Positions 25,513 to 34,174 of a stretch of 64,000 bases of DNA are shown here, piece by piece. The translations under genes and the position numbers were made by a program. This DNA comes from Streptomyces coelicoflavus (GTDB taxonomy: Bacteria; Actinomycetota; Actinomycetes; Streptomycetales; Streptomycetaceae): contig NZ_BEWB01000010.1 of assembly GCF_003112555.1 (NCBI RefSeq), positions 248,001 through 312,000 of the forward strand, given 5' to 3'. Numbering within the stretch: the first letter of the stretch is position 1; each line of letters opens with the position of its first letter. A model generated the notes under the pieces. The model had not been told where the DNA came from. It did no database searches and was given only the letters and a program-made list of their open reading frames with translations.

Positions 25513-26061
25513 ATGACGAGTGAGCCGGAGCAGCAGCTGGGAGTGGGGACGCAGGACGCGTTCCAGCGTCTGTGGACGCCCCACCGGATGGCCTACATCC
25601 AGGGCGAGAACAAGCCGAGCGGCCCGGGCGCCGACGACGGCTGCCCCTTCTGCTCGATCCCGGCCAAGTCCGACGAGGACGGTCTGATCGTCCGGCGCGG
25701 GGAGCACGTGTACGCGGTGCTCAACCTGTACCCGTACAACGGCGGCCACCTGATGACCGTGCCCTACCGCCACGTCGCCGACTACACCGAGCTGAACACC
25801 GTGGAGACCGCGGAGCTGGCCGAGCTGACCAAGCAGGCGATGACGGCGCTGCGCACCGCGTCCGGCGCCCACGGCTTCAACATCGGCATGAACCAGGGCA
25901 CGGTGGCCGGCGCGGGCATCGCCGCCCACCTCCACCAGCACGTCGTGCCCCGCTGGGGCGGCGACACGAACTTCATGCCGGTCGTCGGCCACACCAAGGT
26001 CCTGCCCCAGCTCCTGGGCGACACCCGCAAGATGCTGGCGGAGGCCTGGCCGACGGCTTAG
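25513..26061 (+). CDS. HIT-domain nucleotide hydrolase/phosphorylase (Ap4A-phosphorylase-like)
   Basis: A 182-aa histidine-triad protein. The catalytic motif HLHQHVVPRW is intact, preceded by CPFCSIP, which with later histidines can bind zinc, and LNLYPYNGGHLMTVPYRHV. The position between thrS and the phosphatidylinositol genes is the same as for the Mycobacterium Ap4A phosphorylase Rv2613c, which suggests diadenosine-tetraphosphate turnover. TATGCT (25501-25506) ends 6 nt before the ATG, so the message may be leaderless. Confidence 0.88.
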   Translation: MTSEPEQQLGVGTQDAFQRLWTPHRMAYIQGENKPSGPGADDGCPFCSIPAKSDEDGLIVRRGEHVYAVLNLYPYNGGHLMTVPYRHVADYTELNTVETAELAELTKQAMTALRTASGAHGFNIGMNQGTVAGAGIAAHLHQHVVPRWGGDTNFMPVVGHTKVLPQLLGDTRKMLAEAWPTA

Positions 26062-26087
26062 CCCTCGGCCGAGGGGAGGACCGACCA

Positions 26088-26155
26088 GCCCGTCCGGCGT
26101 TTGAGGACGAGGCCGTCCAGGCCGAAGCGGGGTCTGGGGGCGCAGCCCCCAGGGA
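26088..26155. repeat. Streptomyces dispersed intergenic repeat
   Basis: The tract contains the phrases CCCGTCCGGCGTTTGAGGAC and CTGGGGGCGCAGCCCCCAG (hairpin 26134-26152), a combination I recognise as recurring between genes in many Streptomyces genomes. It lies between two convergent genes and can fold as a bidirectional terminator. Confidence 0.65.
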
Positions 26156-26191
26156 CGCCCACCCCAATACCCCCGCCCGACCGCCGGAGGC

Positions 26192-27847
26192 CTACGCGTC
26201 GTAGACGTCCGCCTTCTTCGGCGTCGCCTCCTGCACCGCCCCGCTCAGGCCGCCCGCGCGGGCACCGAACTTCTCCGTGTCCACGCCGTTCTCCTTCAGC
26301 ACCTTGATCGCCGCCGAGTGCACCGCCCGCAGCACCGGCGTGGCCGCGCGCAGCGCGTCGTCGGCCATGAAGCGGTGCCGCCACGGCCGGTCCGCCCAGG
26401 CGTGCCGCACGCCGAAGGGCTCCGGCAGCGTGAGCTTGCCGCCCAGCCAGTACAGCAGCGGGGGGTACCAGGTCAGCGGGGCCCGCGCGGCCAGCCGCAC
26501 CACCTCGTCGGTGTCGACCAGCGGGAGCTTCACCGTGCGGGTCTCCCAGAACCTGACGGACTTCTGGACCGTCTTCTCCTTGGCCGCCGGCTTGCTGGTG
26601 AACAGGGAGTGCACCGGCCCCAGGGCGTGCCCGGTGACCTCGATGCGCAGCGTCTCGTGCAGCACCGTCACCGTGATCAGCATGGAGATGACCAACTGGC
26701 CGTCCCACAGGGTCCACTGCACGCCCAGGTAGTGCCGGTCGCCCGCGCCGAACTGCTGCTTGTCGCAGATCTCCTGTATCGCGTGCGGCTTGACCTGGTA
26801 CGCCTCCACGTCCGTGCCCTCGGGCCGGGACACCGAGTCGGCGTTCTCACCGATCGGGGTCACGATCCAGTGCCGCACGGTCGGTTTGGTGAAGCCGCCG
26901 GTGTGCAGCGGGCCGCGCTCCAGCATGCGCAGCCGGTCGTGGATGGCCTTGACGACGTCCCAGCTGCGGAACGGGTTGATCTCCCGGTCCGGGTCGACGG
27001 GGACCAGCTCCTCGGCGAGCTGCCAGTTGCCCCAGCGGGTGCCCATGCCGAGGATGCCCTTGGGACCGGCGTAGAAGACGGAGTTGGACTGCTGCTCGGC
27101 GCTGAGCCGGGCCAGCGACTGCCGCAGCTCCTCCGCGGCCGTCTCGCCGGGGCTGCTCGGCACCGCCTCGGGCACCTTCGCGCCCACGCCGGCGCCGGAC
27201 AGGAGGCCGCTCCAGCGCTCCCGGAGGTCCCGCGCCGTGCGCTCGCAGATCCGCTTGGCCCAGAACCAGCCGATCACCGGGGCGACGACGCAGGCGCGTG
27301 CGTACCAGGCCCAGAAGCCGCTGAAGGGCATCTTGAGCAGGAAGAGCACGGCGAGGACCGCCATCGCGAGGAGCAGCGCGGTGGCGAGCGCGCCGGCCCG
27401 CTTGTCCTCGCGCCGGGCGACGGTGGTGCGGATCTGGAAGACGAGCAGCCAGATCAGCAGCCCGGGCAGGAAGAGCAGCCCGCACAGCACCATCACCGCA
27501 CTGAGCCAGTTGTCCCGGTCCCTGCGTATGCGGTGCGCCGCGAGGCTGTGCTCCACGACGACCTGCGGCTGGGTGCCGAAGGACTGGATGAGCGGGGCCC
27601 GCTTGGGGCCCAGCATCCGGTCGATGATCGCCCGGGAGTACGCCTCGCCGAGATTGGGCCGGAACAACTTGATCCGGGGCTTGCTCACGGCCGACTTGTG
27701 CCATTCGCTGTTGGCCTTGAGTATCTCGTCGGCCTCGCTGTCGCGGTAGGCGGCCGAGGCCAGCGCGAAGGTGGCCGTCTGGCCGCCGTCGTCCGTGCGC
27801 GGCACCTGCGGTCCGAAGAAGTCCGCGTAACCGCCGTCAACGGTCAT
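26192..27847 (-). CDS. large uncharacterised membrane protein
   Basis: A 551-aa protein. About 110 polar residues precede a cluster of four hydrophobic segments (roughly 118-140, 155-175 and two around 180-215: LLAMAVLAVLFLLKM, ARACVVAPVIGWFWA). A large soluble C-terminal half follows, with one more hydrophobic strand (LVISMLITVTVLHETLRI). I recognise no domain. ATG 27847 with GGGGGCGGGA upstream is chosen. The gene sits downstream of the EF-G-like gene on the same strand but behind a terminator (28049-28077), so it is likely separately transcribed. Confidence 0.7.
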   Translation of the reverse strand: MTVDGGYADFFGPQVPRTDDGGQTATFALASAAYRDSEADEILKANSEWHKSAVSKPRIKLFRPNLGEAYSRAIIDRMLGPKRAPLIQSFGTQPQVVVEHSLAAHRIRRDRDNWLSAVMVLCGLLFLPGLLIWLLVFQIRTTVARREDKRAGALATALLLAMAVLAVLFLLKMPFSGFWAWYARACVVAPVIGWFWAKRICERTARDLRERWSGLLSGAGVGAKVPEAVPSSPGETAAEELRQSLARLSAEQQSNSVFYAGPKGILGMGTRWGNWQLAEELVPVDPDREINPFRSWDVVKAIHDRLRMLERGPLHTGGFTKPTVRHWIVTPIGENADSVSRPEGTDVEAYQVKPHAIQEICDKQQFGAGDRHYLGVQWTLWDGQLVISMLITVTVLHETLRIEVTGHALGPVHSLFTSKPAAKEKTVQKSVRFWETRTVKLPLVDTDEVVRLAARAPLTWYPPLLYWLGGKLTLPEPFGVRHAWADRPWRHRFMADDALRAATPVLRAVHSAAIKVLKENGVDTEKFGARAGGLSGAVQEATPKKADVYDA

Positions 27848-28048
27848 TCCCGCCCCCGATCGCCACCACTGTCGCTCCTGCGGCCTTCCCGACTTCCCTG
27901 CCCCGCACACCTGTTGATCTGGTCATCAGCGTATCCGCCTGCACCGTCGTGCGTCACGGGACCGCCAAAGGCGCCCCCACGCGCGCGGGTTGACCCTCGA
28001 ACGCGCCGTCGTGCGCCGTGCCGGGGACGCCGGCGCGCGGAGCCGGGT

Positions 28049-28077
28049 CCTCCGGTGCGGGCGGGCCGCACCGGAGG
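28049..28077 (-). terminator. terminator of the EF-G-like gene
   Basis: 12-bp stem (28049-28060 with 28066-28077) around GCGGG, 12 nt beyond the stop of the minus-strand gene. Confidence 0.7.
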
Positions 28078-28088
28078 GCCGGGCTCGG

Positions 28089-30287
28089 TCAGGAGGCCAC
28101 CCGGACCTCCTCGCGGAGCCGGTCCGCGACCTGCGCCGGCATCGGTTCGTGCCGGGCGTAGCGGCGGTCGAAGCGGGCGGTGCCGTGCGAGAGGGAGCGC
28201 AGGTCCACGGCGTAGCGGCCGATCTCGATCTCGGGCACCTCGGCCCTGACGAGGGTCCGGCCGCCGCTGGTCTGCTCGGTGCCCAGCACCTTGCCGCGCC
28301 GTCCGGACAGGTCGCTCATGACCGGGCCCACGTAGTCGTCGCCGACCAGCACGCTCACCTCGGCGACCGGCTCCAGCAGATGGATCCTGGCCTCGGCCGC
28401 GGCCTCCCTGAGCGCCAGCGCGCCCGCGGTCTGGAACGCGGCGTCGGAGGAGTCCACCGAGTGCGCCTTGCCGTCCAGCAGCGTGATCCGCACGTCGATC
28501 AGCGGATGGCCCGCGGCGACGCCCTTGGCGGCCTGCGCGCGTACGCCCTTCTCGACGGACGGGATGAACTGCCTTGGCACGGCGCCGCCGACGACCTTGT
28601 CCACGAACTCGATGCCCGAGCCGCCCGGCAGCGGCTCCACCTCGATCTCGCAGATGGCGTACTGCCCGTGCCCGCCGGACTGCTTGACGTGCCGCCCGCG
28701 CCCGGCCGCCCGGCCGCCGAACGTCTCGCGCAGGGCGACCCGGTGGGGTACGACGTCGACCTGGACGCCGTAACGGCTGCGCAGCCGTTCCAGGGCCACG
28801 TCGGCGTGGGCCTCGCCCAGGCACCACAGGACGACCTGGTGGGTGTCCTGGTTGTGCTCCAGGCGCATCGTCGGGTCCTCGGCGACCAGCCGGGCCAGGC
28901 CCTGGGAGAGCTTGTCCTCGTCGGGTTTGCTGTGCGCCTCGATGGCGAGCGGCAGCAGCGGGTCGGGCATCTCCCAGGGGGCCATCAGCAGCGGGTCGTC
29001 CTTGGCCGAGAGGGTGTCCCCGGTCTCCGCGCGGGTCAGCTTGGCCACGCAGGCGAGGTCGCCCGCGATCACGTGCGAGACCGGCCGCTGCTGCTTGCCG
29101 AACGGCGTCGACAGGGCGCCGATCCGCTCGTCGACGTCGTGGTCCTCGTGCCCGCGGTCGGTCATCCCGTGCCCGGACACGTGCACCGTCTGGTCGGCGC
29201 GCAGGGTGCCGGAGAAGACGCGGACCATCGAGATCCGGCCGACGTACGGGTCGGAGGACGTCTTGACGACCTCCGCGACCAGCGACTCCTCCGGGTCGCA
29301 CATCCGCAGTTCGCGCCCGGCGCCCTCCGGGGTGGTGACCCGCGGCGCGGTGCGCTCCAGGGGCGTCGGGAAGCCGCGCGTGATCAGTTCCAGCAGCTCG
29401 ACCGTGCCCAGCCCCTGCCGGGCGCCGTCGGCGGCGGGGGCGGCGGCCAGCACGGGGAAGAACACCCCGCGCGCGACGGCGCGCTCCAGATCCTCGATGA
29501 GCGTCTTGACGTCGACCTGCTCGCCGCCCAGATAGCGCTCCATGAGGGTCTCGTCCTCGCTCTCCGAGATGATCCCCTCGATCAGCAGCGAGCGGGCCTC
29601 GTCGAGTTGCGGCAGCTCCGCCTCGCCGGGCTCCGATGCCACGCGCTCGCCGGACGCGTAGTCGAACAGCTTCCGCGACAGCAGCCCCACGAGCCCCGTC
29701 ACGGGCGCGTGTCCGTCGGGGGCGGGCGGACCGTGCAGCGGGAGGTACAGCGGCAGTACGGCGTCGGGGTCGTCGCCGCCGAAGGCCTCCGCGCAGATCC
29801 GCGTCATCTCCTCGAAGTCCGCGCGGGCGGCCTCCAGGTGCGTGATCACGATGGCGCGCGGCATGCCGACGGCGGCGCACTCCTCCCAGACCATGCGGGT
29901 CGCGCCGTCCACGCCGTCGGAGGCCGAGACGACGAAGAGGGCCGCGTCCGCCGCGCGCAGACCGGCCCTCAGCTCACCGACGAAGTCGGCGTATCCGGGT
30001 GTGTCCAGCAGGTTGATCTTGATGCCGTCCCATTCGACCGGCACCAGGGAGAGCTGTACGGAGCGCTGCTGGCGGTGCTCCATGTCGTCGTAGTCCGAGA
30101 CGCAGCCGCCGTCCTCCACGCGGCCCGCCCGGTTCACCGCTCCCGCCGTCAGCGCGAGAGCTTCCACCAGGGTCGTCTTGCCCGAGCCGGAGTGGCCGAC
30201 CAGCACCACGTTCCTCACGGACGTGGGGTGGTCGGCCGCCGTTGCCCTTCCGGCGGCTCCGGTATGGGTGTGTGCCTTGTCGCCCAT
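28089..30287 (-). CDS. elongation factor G-like GTPase (EF-G2 type)
   Basis: A 732-aa paralogue of EF-G with domains I-V in order. The P-loop GHSGSGKTT (31-39) and DTPG (95-98) are intact. The switch-I RGIT of EF-G is RSVQ here (75-78), and the guanine-specificity NKxD is THLE (149-152). Domain IV retains GGHGQYAICEIEVEPL and SGIEFVDKV; domain V ends with LSHGTARFDRRYARHEPMP. Such paralogues in Mycobacterium (FusA2) and Thermus (EF-G2) are not the main translocase. ATG 30287 has GGGAGG upstream. It is divergent from pgsA. The altered G motifs leave its nucleotide preference open. Confidence 0.88.
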   Translation of the reverse strand: MGDKAHTHTGAAGRATAADHPTSVRNVVLVGHSGSGKTTLVEALALTAGAVNRAGRVEDGGCVSDYDDMEHRQQRSVQLSLVPVEWDGIKINLLDTPGYADFVGELRAGLRAADAALFVVSASDGVDGATRMVWEECAAVGMPRAIVITHLEAARADFEEMTRICAEAFGGDDPDAVLPLYLPLHGPPAPDGHAPVTGLVGLLSRKLFDYASGERVASEPGEAELPQLDEARSLLIEGIISESEDETLMERYLGGEQVDVKTLIEDLERAVARGVFFPVLAAAPAADGARQGLGTVELLELITRGFPTPLERTAPRVTTPEGAGRELRMCDPEESLVAEVVKTSSDPYVGRISMVRVFSGTLRADQTVHVSGHGMTDRGHEDHDVDERIGALSTPFGKQQRPVSHVIAGDLACVAKLTRAETGDTLSAKDDPLLMAPWEMPDPLLPLAIEAHSKPDEDKLSQGLARLVAEDPTMRLEHNQDTHQVVLWCLGEAHADVALERLRSRYGVQVDVVPHRVALRETFGGRAAGRGRHVKQSGGHGQYAICEIEVEPLPGGSGIEFVDKVVGGAVPRQFIPSVEKGVRAQAAKGVAAGHPLIDVRITLLDGKAHSVDSSDAAFQTAGALALREAAAEARIHLLEPVAEVSVLVGDDYVGPVMSDLSGRRGKVLGTEQTSGGRTLVRAEVPEIEIGRYAVDLRSLSHGTARFDRRYARHEPMPAQVADRLREEVRVAS

Positions 30288-30550
30288 GTCCTTGCCTCCC
30301 GTGCACGGTGAGGTCACTGTGGGCGCGGACACGCGGGACCGCGTGCACTGGCGGCTCCGGCGACGCCCGCGGTCCTTCGAGCTTTCCACTCCCGTCACGC
30401 CGCGTCCATACGAAGGACCCGATCCCGGCGCCCACCGGCCGCTCGCCCACGGCTCCGGGTGCCCGGCCACCGCCCACGTGCGCGCGTGACTACGATGGGC
30501 CAGCCGGTGGCCAGCGAGGGCCGCGGCGCACACCGACCGTCGGGAAGGCC

Positions 30551-31219
30551 ATGCTGAACAAGTACGCGCGTGCATTTTTTACGCGTGTCCTCACACCGTT
30601 CGCCGCGTTTCTCATCCGCCGGGGCGTCAGCCCGGACACGGTCACGCTGATCGGCACCGCCGGTGTGGTCGCGGGTGCGCTGGTCTTCTACCCCATGGGT
30701 GAGTTCTTCTGGGGCACGGTGGTGATCACGCTCTTCGTCTTCTCCGACCTGGTCGACGGCAACATGGCCCGCCAGCTGGGCCGCTCCAGCCGCTGGGGCG
30801 CGTTCCTGGACTCCACCCTCGACCGGGTCGCCGACGGCGCGATCTTCGGCGGCCTCGCCCTCTGGTACGCGGGCGGTGGCGACGACAACGTGCTGTGCGC
30901 CGTGTCGATCTTCTGCCTCGCCAGCGGGCAGGTGGTGTCGTACACCAAGGCGCGCGGCGAGGCGATCGGCCTGCCGGTGGCCGTCAACGGACTGGTCGAG
31001 CGCGCCGAGCGCCTCGTCATCTCGCTGGTCGCCGCCGGAATCGCCGGGCTGCACAAGTTCGGCGTCCCCGGCATCCAGTACCTGCTGCCGGTCGCCCTGT
31101 GGATCGTCGCCGTCGGCAGCCTCGTCACGCTGGTCCAGCGCGTCGTCACGGTCCGCCGTGAGGCCGCGGAGGCGGACGCCGCCGCGCAGGACAGCCAGGG
31201 CACCGAGGCGGCCAAGTGA
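30551..31219 (+). CDS. pgsA: phosphatidylinositol-phosphate synthase (CDP-alcohol phosphotransferase)
   Basis: A 222-aa integral membrane enzyme with about six helices. The CDP-alcohol phosphotransferase signature is complete: Asp66, Asp69-Gly70, Ala73-Arg74, Gly83, Asp87 and Asp91 (DLVDGNMAR, then GAFLDSTLD). In actinobacteria it joins CDP-diacylglycerol with inositol-1-phosphate, the first step to phosphatidylinositol mannosides. It starts the operon pgsA-acyltransferase-pimA, which confirms the substrate class. GGGAAGG precedes the ATG. Confidence 0.9.
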   Translation: MLNKYARAFFTRVLTPFAAFLIRRGVSPDTVTLIGTAGVVAGALVFYPMGEFFWGTVVITLFVFSDLVDGNMARQLGRSSRWGAFLDSTLDRVADGAIFGGLALWYAGGGDDNVLCAVSIFCLASGQVVSYTKARGEAIGLPVAVNGLVERAERLVISLVAAGIAGLHKFGVPGIQYLLPVALWIVAVGSLVTLVQRVVTVRREAAEADAAAQDSQGTEAAK

Positions 31220-32145
31220 GCGCTCGGGACCGGCTGACCGACGGTCTGTACGGCGCCGGCTGGGGCACCGTGAAGAAGCTCCCCGAACCCGCCGCCGTGC
31301 GCCTCGGCCGCACCATCGCCGACATCGCGTGGAAGCAGCGCGGCGCGGGGGTGCGCCGCCTGGAGAGCAACTACGCGCGCGTGGTGCCCGGTGCGAGCCC
31401 CGAGCGGCTCGCCGCCCTCTCGCGCGCGGGCATGCGCTCGTACCTGCGTTACTGGATGGAGTCCTTCCGGCTCCCCGCGTGGAGCACCGAGCGGATCAAG
31501 GGCGGCTTCGCCCCCAAGGACCTGCACCACCTCACCGACGGCATGGACGCCGGCAAGGGCGTGATACTCGCCCTGCCGCACCTGGCCAACTGGGACCTCG
31601 CGGGCGCCTGGGTCACCACGAAGCTCGGCATCCCGTTCACCACCGTCGCCGAGCGCCTCAAGCCGGAGACGCTGTACGACCGTTTCGTCGCCTACCGCGA
31701 GGGCCTCGGCATGGAGGTCCTGCCGCACAGCGGCGGCACCGCCTTCGGCACGCTGGCGCGACGGCTGCGCGACGGGGGTCTGGTCTGCCTGGTCGCCGAC
31801 CGCGACCTGTCCGCCTCCGGCGTGGAGGTCGAGTTCTTCGGCGAGACCGCCAGGATGCCGGCGGGCCCCGCCCTGCTCGCCCAGCAGACGGGCGCGCTGC
31901 TGCTGCCGGTGACGCTCTGGTACGACGACTCGCCCGTGATGCAGGGCCGCGTCCACCCGCCGGTCGAGGTGCCCGAGTCAGGCACCCGGGCCGAGAAGGC
32001 GTCTGTCATGACACAGGCGCTGGCCGACGCCTTCGCCACGGGGATCGCCGACCACCCGGAGGACTGGCACATGCTGCAGCGCTTGTGGCTCAAGGATCTC
32101 GACCCGGCCAAGGCGCCGGGGGCTCGCGAGCGGGGCGCCCAGTGA
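31216..32145 (+). CDS. phosphatidylinositol mannoside acyltransferase (PatA-like)
   Basis: A 309-aa acyltransferase of the LpxL/HtrB (lauroyl/myristoyl) family. The catalytic H-x4-D is seen in PHLANWDLAG (His122, Asp127); a second conserved block is LVCLVADRDLSASGVEVEFF. It should transfer a fatty acyl group to the 6-position of mannose on PIM1. GTGA overlaps at both ends tie it to pgsA and pimA, the same order as Rv2612c-Rv2611c-Rv2610c in M. tuberculosis. Confidence 0.88.
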   Translation: MSARDRLTDGLYGAGWGTVKKLPEPAAVRLGRTIADIAWKQRGAGVRRLESNYARVVPGASPERLAALSRAGMRSYLRYWMESFRLPAWSTERIKGGFAPKDLHHLTDGMDAGKGVILALPHLANWDLAGAWVTTKLGIPFTTVAERLKPETLYDRFVAYREGLGMEVLPHSGGTAFGTLARRLRDGGLVCLVADRDLSASGVEVEFFGETARMPAGPALLAQQTGALLLPVTLWYDDSPVMQGRVHPPVEVPESGTRAEKASVMTQALADAFATGIADHPEDWHMLQRLWLKDLDPAKAPGARERGAQ

Positions 32146-33305
32146 GGATCGGCATCGTCTGCCCGTACTCCTGGGACGTGCCGGGCGGCGTCCAGTTCCA
32201 CATCCGGGACCTCGCCGAGTACTTCATCCGGCTCGGCCACGAGGTGTCCGTCCTCGCCCCGGCCGACGACGACACCCCGCTGCCCCCGTACGTCGTCTCC
32301 GCGGGCCGCGCGGTGCCGGTGCCGTACAACGGCTCGGTGGCCCGGCTGAACTTCGGCTTCCTGTCGGCGGCCCGGGTCCGGCGCTGGCTGCACGAGGGCG
32401 CCTTCGACGTCATCCACATCCACGAGCCGACCTCGCCCTCGCTGGGCCTGCTGACCTGCTGGGCGGCGCAGGGCCCGATCGTGGCCACCTTCCACACCTC
32501 CAACCCCCGCTCCCGCGCGATGATCGCCGCGTACGCGATCCTCCAGGCCGCCCTGGAGAAGATCAGCGCCCGGATCGCGGTGAGCGAGTATGCCCGCCGC
32601 ACCCTGGTCGAGCACCTGGGCGGCGACGCGGTCGTCATCCCCAACGGCGTCGACGTCGACTTCTTCGCCGACGCGGAGCCCAAACCCGAGTGGCAGGGCG
32701 ACACGATCGGCTTCATAGGGCGCATCGACGAGCCCCGCAAGGGCCTGCCGGTGCTCATGCGGGCGCTGCCCAAGATCCTCGCCGCCCGTCCGCAGACCCG
32801 GCTCCTGGTCGCCGGCCGGGGCGACGAGGAGGAGGCGGTCGAGAGCCTGCCGAAGGAACTGCGGTCCCGCGTGGAGTTCCTCGGCATGATCAGCGACGAG
32901 GACAAGGCCCGCTTCCTGCGCAGCGTCGACCTGTACGTCGCGCCCAACACCGGCGGCGAGAGCTTCGGCATCATCCTCGTCGAGGCCATGTCGGCGGGCG
33001 CCCCCGTCCTCGCCGCCGACCTGGACGCCTTCGCCCAGGTCCTCGACCAGGGGGCGGCCGGTGAACTCTTCCCCAACGAGGACGCCGACGCCCTGGCCGA
33101 CGCGGCCGTACGCCTGCTGGCCGACCCTGACCGCCGTGCCGCGCTGACGGAGCGGGGCAGCGCCCACGTACGGCGCTTCGACTGGTCCACCGTGGGCGCG
33201 GACATCCTGTCCGTCTACGAGACGGTCACCGCCGGAGCGGCGGCCGTGGCGACGGACGACCGCGCGACGGGCCTGCGGGCCCGCTTCGGCCTGGCGCGGG
33301 ACTGA
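32142..33305 (+). CDS. pimA: GDP-mannose:phosphatidylinositol alpha-mannosyltransferase
   Basis: A 387-aa GT4/GT-B glycosyltransferase that puts the first mannose on phosphatidylinositol at the cytoplasmic membrane face. Visible are IGIVCPYSWDVPGGVQFHI with the flexible Gly loop, HIHEP, FHTSNPRSR, GRIDEPRKGL and the GDP-mannose-binding GGESFGIILVEAMSAG. The C-terminal ~20 residues (ending ATGLRARFGLARD) extend past the fold, and copies of their DNA are scattered in the downstream repeat tract. Confidence 0.93.
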   Translation: MRIGIVCPYSWDVPGGVQFHIRDLAEYFIRLGHEVSVLAPADDDTPLPPYVVSAGRAVPVPYNGSVARLNFGFLSAARVRRWLHEGAFDVIHIHEPTSPSLGLLTCWAAQGPIVATFHTSNPRSRAMIAAYAILQAALEKISARIAVSEYARRTLVEHLGGDAVVIPNGVDVDFFADAEPKPEWQGDTIGFIGRIDEPRKGLPVLMRALPKILAARPQTRLLVAGRGDEEEAVESLPKELRSRVEFLGMISDEDKARFLRSVDLYVAPNTGGESFGIILVEAMSAGAPVLAADLDAFAQVLDQGAAGELFPNEDADALADAAVRLLADPDRRAALTERGSAHVRRFDWSTVGADILSVYETVTAGAAAVATDDRATGLRARFGLARD

Positions 33306-33767
33306 CCACCGGCTCACACGGGGCCATCGGCGGCGCCTGCTCGCCGGCCACGGGCCTGCGGGCCGCTTCGGGCCGGCGGGGGACTGACACGCCGCCGTAG
33401 GCGGGCCTGCGGCGGCGCCTGCTCACCGGCAGCGCCCGCTCACCGGCAGCGCCCGCTCACCGGCGGCGCCTGCCCTCCGGGCGGCGGGGGACTGACACGC
33501 CGCCGTACGCGGGCCTGCGGTGGCTCCTGCTCACCGGCAGCGTCCGTTCACCGGCGGCGCCCGTTCACCGGCGGCGCCCGTTCACCGGCGGCGCCCGTTC
33601 ACCGGCGGCGCCCGTTCACTGGCGGCGCCTGCCCTCCGGGCGGCAGGCCCGGGGGTTCGTTTCCTCCTGGCGGGGAGTGAGCCGCCGCCGTACAGGGGGC
33701 CACCGGCGGCGCCTGCCCACCGCGCGACGGGCCTGCGGGCCCGCTTCGACCTGGTGAGGGAATGACC
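33306..33767. repeat. tandem-repeat tract with copies of the pimA 3' end
   Basis: Non-coding tract directly behind pimA. It contains (a) two arrays of a 17-nt unit, (C/T)TCACCGGC(A/G)GCGCCCG: three units from 33422 and six units from 33530 to 33631; (b) a 25-nt identical block at 33375-33399 and 33483-33507; (c) degraded copies of the pimA end, at 33349-33387 (one base deleted) and at 33721-33767 (first 28 nt identical to 33261-33288). An 81-codon open frame (33520-33765) ends with a near copy of the PimA C-terminus but has no ribosome site; I do not call it a gene. Confidence 0.85.
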
Positions 33768-34022
33768 CGCCGGCCCGCACCGGCCCACGGGCGCGCACGA
33801 GCCCACGCGCGCGTACGGCCACTGCTGGGCACGGGGCCGACCGGGGCCGGTACCGCCAGGCCACCGTCGAGCGCGGTCGGCCCGCAGGCGCGGGGCGACC
33901 GTCCGGCGTGCACGGGCGGGCGCGGCCGTCCGGCAGGCCACAGGGCCGTCGTCGCGGCCGGAGACACGTCGCGCACCGAGTCACCGGCGTGCGGGAGGCT
34001 ACGGGCGCGCACGACGCCCCCA

Positions 34023-34131
34023 GGACGCACGGCGTCCTCATAGCGCAGGGCGCCCACCGGACGCACGGCGTCCTCCGAGCGCAGGGCGCCTACCGGACGC
34101 ACGGCGTCCTCCGAGCGCACCGGCGCCCACC
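34023..34131. repeat. three 36-nt direct repeats, each with a hairpin
   Basis: Units start at 34023, 34059 and 34095 with exact 36-nt spacing. Each begins with GGACGCACGGCGTCC, a 6-bp stem with a 3-nt loop. The third unit has a 3-nt change near its end. The array lies 30-150 nt upstream of the LemA-like gene. The intervening 33768-34022 shows no gene. Confidence 0.85.
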
Positions 34132-34174
34132 GGCCGCACTCGGCCCGCGCGGCCCACCGATAGGGTTGCGGCCC

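Noticed and set aside
33520..33765. 81-codon frame ending with a PimA-like C-terminus
   Set aside because: Made of tandem repeats, no ribosome site, and the PimA-like end is explained by duplication of the pimA 3' DNA.
33422..34131. CRISPR array
   Set aside because: Units are contiguous (17 or 36 nt) with no spacers, and no cas gene is near.
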